Source: XN24 sp964462675 (lineage in GTDB: Bacteria > Pseudomonadota > Gammaproteobacteria > Steroidobacterales > XN24). Taken from it: 64,000 bases of DNA. A model generated the notes under the pieces. That model was not told the DNA's origin, ran no database searches, and saw nothing but the letters and a program-made list of their open reading frames with translations. A program made the position numbers and the translations under genes. Positions within the stretch are counted from its first letter, which is position 1, and each line of letters opens with the position of its first letter. Positions 62,094-64,000 of this stretch are shown in pieces. The DNA lies in the NCBI GenBank assembly GCA_964462675.1, contig CAYWYS010000006.1:40318-104317 (forward strand). Reading direction: 5' to 3'.

Positions 62094-62502
62094 TGCCCGC
62101 ACTAGAGCCGCCTTGCAGCTTCAGCGCACAGCATCGTGACGCGAGCGCAACGGCTCGCTGGTTGACTGGACCGCCGCGGAGGCGGCCTGCTTGGAGTGGC
62201 CGTGGTGGCCGATTGGAAAGCGCCCTGCCGCTGGAGACCCCAGCCAGGGCCACGACTGCATCGCATTTGCGAGCGAAGAGCTTCGTGGTGAGTTGCCGCG
62301 CTCGGGTCGAGCGTCGGCTTGCGTAGTCACTGCGCCCATGGCGCGGCTTTCCGCATCTTCTTGAAGTAGCGCTACGACCTGCGCCGTAGGGCTGAACGTT
62401 GCGCCAACCTTTTCGTCGCATGACGAACGTTTGACGACTGCGGGGTCTTTCCCGGCCCGCACCTCCGAGGGGCTTCCTCGTCCGCCTTTTTTTGTGTGGT
62501 AG

Positions 62503-63966
62503 CGAATCCACAATAATCCATACGATGCGTTCGGCAACCTCGTCCGCACCACCAATCCTACCGGGCACGAAATCGTCCTCGGGTACGACATTCGCGGACG
62601 CAAGACCAGCAGCAGCGATCCCGATATGGGCAACTGGAGCTACCAGTACAACTCGTTTGGAGACCTCGTCGCGCAGACGGATGCCAAGAACCAGACCGTC
62701 ACACTAATCTACGACGGACTGGGCCGGCTGGTACAACGCATCGAGCCCGAAGGCACGACGACCTGGACCTGGGACAGCGCCCCGAACGGGGTCGGGCGCC
62801 TCGACATCGTCAGTTCGCCGGGCGGCTACGCCGAAGTCTACGAATACGATGCCTACGGACATCTGCAGCGGGTGGTCAACCACGACAATGCTACCGAGGT
62901 TTACTGGCACGCGACAGCGATGAATGCCGCCGGCCAAGTGACCGGGGTGCAATACGGCAATGGGTTGTCGAGCTCGCGGCTATACGACCAGGTAACCGGG
63001 CTGGTGAAGCAGATCGACACGGGCAGCGTGCAGTCGCTGCGCTACGACTGGGACGCGGTTGGCAATCTGGAATTCCGTCAGGACCAGCTGCAGGGGCTTA
63101 GCGAAAGCTTCCAGTACGACGCACTGAACCGCCTGCAGACAGTCAGCGGCCCAAGCCCGATGTCGATTACCTACGATCCGCAAGGGTTGGGGAACATCCA
63201 GAGCAAGTCGGGTGTCGGGACCTACACCTATCACCCGCAGCGGCCGCACCAAGTGACCAGCACCACCAGCGGCGGGTCCTACTCGTACGACGCCAACGGC
63301 AACATGACCAGTCGCAATGGCGCGGCGCTCACTTGGACGTCGTACAACCTACCGTCGTCGCTGTCGGCCGGCGGCAACAGTGCGAGTTTCAGCTATGGGC
63401 CCTCGCGGAATCGTTTCCGACAGATCGCGATTGCCGGCGGGGTGACGACCGAGACGATCTATGTAGCGGGTGGGCAGTACGAGCGGATCACCACAGCCGG
63501 AACGAGCGAGTACCGTCACTATATCCGGGCCGCCGGCGAGACAGTGGCGGTGCATACGCGGCGCAGCAACTACCAGCACGAGACTCGTTATCTGCATGCC
63601 GATCATCTGGGGAGTGTGGAGTCCATTACCGACGAACAAGGGACCCTGCTCGCACGGTTGAGTTTCGATGCCTTCGGCAAGCGCCGGGGAAGCAACTGGA
63701 CGGGCAATCCCTCGGCGGGTGACCAGATCGTCATCGGCAGCACCACCTCGCGGGGCTATACGTTCCACGAGATGCTGGACGAGATTGGCCTGGTGCACAT
63801 GAACGGGCGGGTGTATGACCCGCATCTGGGGCGGTTCTTGTCGGCCGATCCGTTTGTGCCGGCGCCGTACAACCTGCAGAGCTACAACCGCTACAGCTAT
63901 GTATTGAATAACCGTAAGCGTCATGCCGAGGCCGCATTGACGGTGCCCGGCTACTTCATTTCGTAG
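62503..63966 (+). pseudogene. RHS repeat protein, 5'-truncated
   Basis: A TAG at 62,500-62,502 and no start codon precede the frame, which enters directly in YD repeats (YDAFGNLVRTTNPTG, then YDIRGRKTSSSD, YDGLGRLVQRIE, YDAYGHLQRV, YDANGNMTSRNG). The conserved core follows: YLHADHLGSVESITDEQG, then GLVHMNGRVYDPHLGRFLSADP, ending YNRYSYVLNN. The usual continuation (PL-YTDPSG) is replaced by a 17-residue tail with no toxin domain. The N-terminal export and shell regions are absent. The first ATG (62,626) is inside the repeats, so this is most likely a displaced 3' piece of a larger rhs gene. Confidence 0.85.
62507..62521 (+). repeat. Right copy of 15-bp direct repeat at the RHS junction
   Basis: TCCACAATAATCCAT. 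The next codons (TAC GAT GCG) start the RHS YD-repeat homology, so this copy marks the breakpoint. Confidence 0.6.
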
Positions 63967-64000
63967 CGGACTTCGGCCTTTGGTTTGTTGATTTCATCGA

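Larger units (their letters stand above)
61651..62502. other. Hairpin-rich non-coding stretch between recombinase and RHS gene
   Basis: About 850 bp without a confident gene. It contains three strong inverted repeats (listed separately), the two ends of a 15-bp direct repeat, a CCGCC-GCG-GGCGG dyad near 62,170 and a possible terminator near 62,466-62,493 (CGAGG-GGCTT-CCTCG, then seven T). A minus-strand frame from a GTG at 62,462 to 62,121 (113 codons) is open but has no recognisable domain and no good ribosome-binding site. Confidence 0.55.

Noticed and set aside
62121..62462. 113-codon minus-strand frame starting with GTG
   Set aside because: No domain recognised, no good ribosome-binding site, and it lies in the repeat-rich gap; kept as an open question only.

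Overview
The window looks like a chromosome segment of a high-G+C gammaproteobacterium. The signs are an rsxABCDGE-nth operon next to metG, a divergent pepA-holC-valS / lptFG locus, a purNM / DUF2066 / CDP-alcohol phosphatidyltransferase / hda cluster, and an ilvC-like gene beside pssA. Gene order recalls Pseudomonas, Xanthomonadales or Nevskiales-type lineages; no species can be named. Bases 1-49,510 are dense housekeeping chromosome with many 1-8 bp gene overlaps. From about 49,550 to the right end the DNA is less G+C-rich, gene spacing loosens and the genes are accessory.

Region by region. 1-22,000 is almost entirely minus strand. Read in transcription order it holds a pilus-retraction cassette (HEAT-repeat Ser/Thr kinase, then a PilT-type and a PilU-type ATPase), metG, the six-gene Rsx/Rnf electron-transport complex, nth, DUF1841, an MNIO oxidase/HvfC pair with no visible precursor peptide, a glycosyltransferase, a K+ channel, an NrtR-type NAD regulator, nadA, nadB and a PsiE-like protein. 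22,100-29,240 has apbC-dcd (+), purM-purN (-), DUF2066 / CDP-alcohol phosphatidyltransferase / hda (+), then arsC-like, wrbA and DUF2069 (-). 29,350-37,065 has small envelope genes, proS, a ketol-acid reductoisomerase homologue that lacks two catalytic positions, pssA, a family-4 uracil-DNA glycosylase, rimI and prfC. 37,050-49,509 has a moxR-DUF58-tgpA operon, valS, holC, pepA, lptF-lptG, an RDD protein and an NAD(P)-binding protein.

49,548 to the right end is a mobile region. It begins with the 3' half of a tRNA-Glu(CTC) gene, the likely attachment site, followed by inverted TCCGTA repeats and a tyrosine integrase. Its cargo is a MarR-like regulator, a winged-helix Fic protein with Gln in place of the catalytic His behind a perfect inverted-repeat operator, a three-gene sce7726 / sce7725 / HEPN-RES cassette, and a type III restriction-modification pair. 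A second tyrosine recombinase follows, then a hairpin-rich non-coding stretch and an RHS gene cut at its 5' end. The cargo reads like a small defence island. The sce7726/sce7725/RES cassette is the best candidate for an uncharacterised defence system. The KARI-like gene at the ilvC position is the most unexpected core gene.
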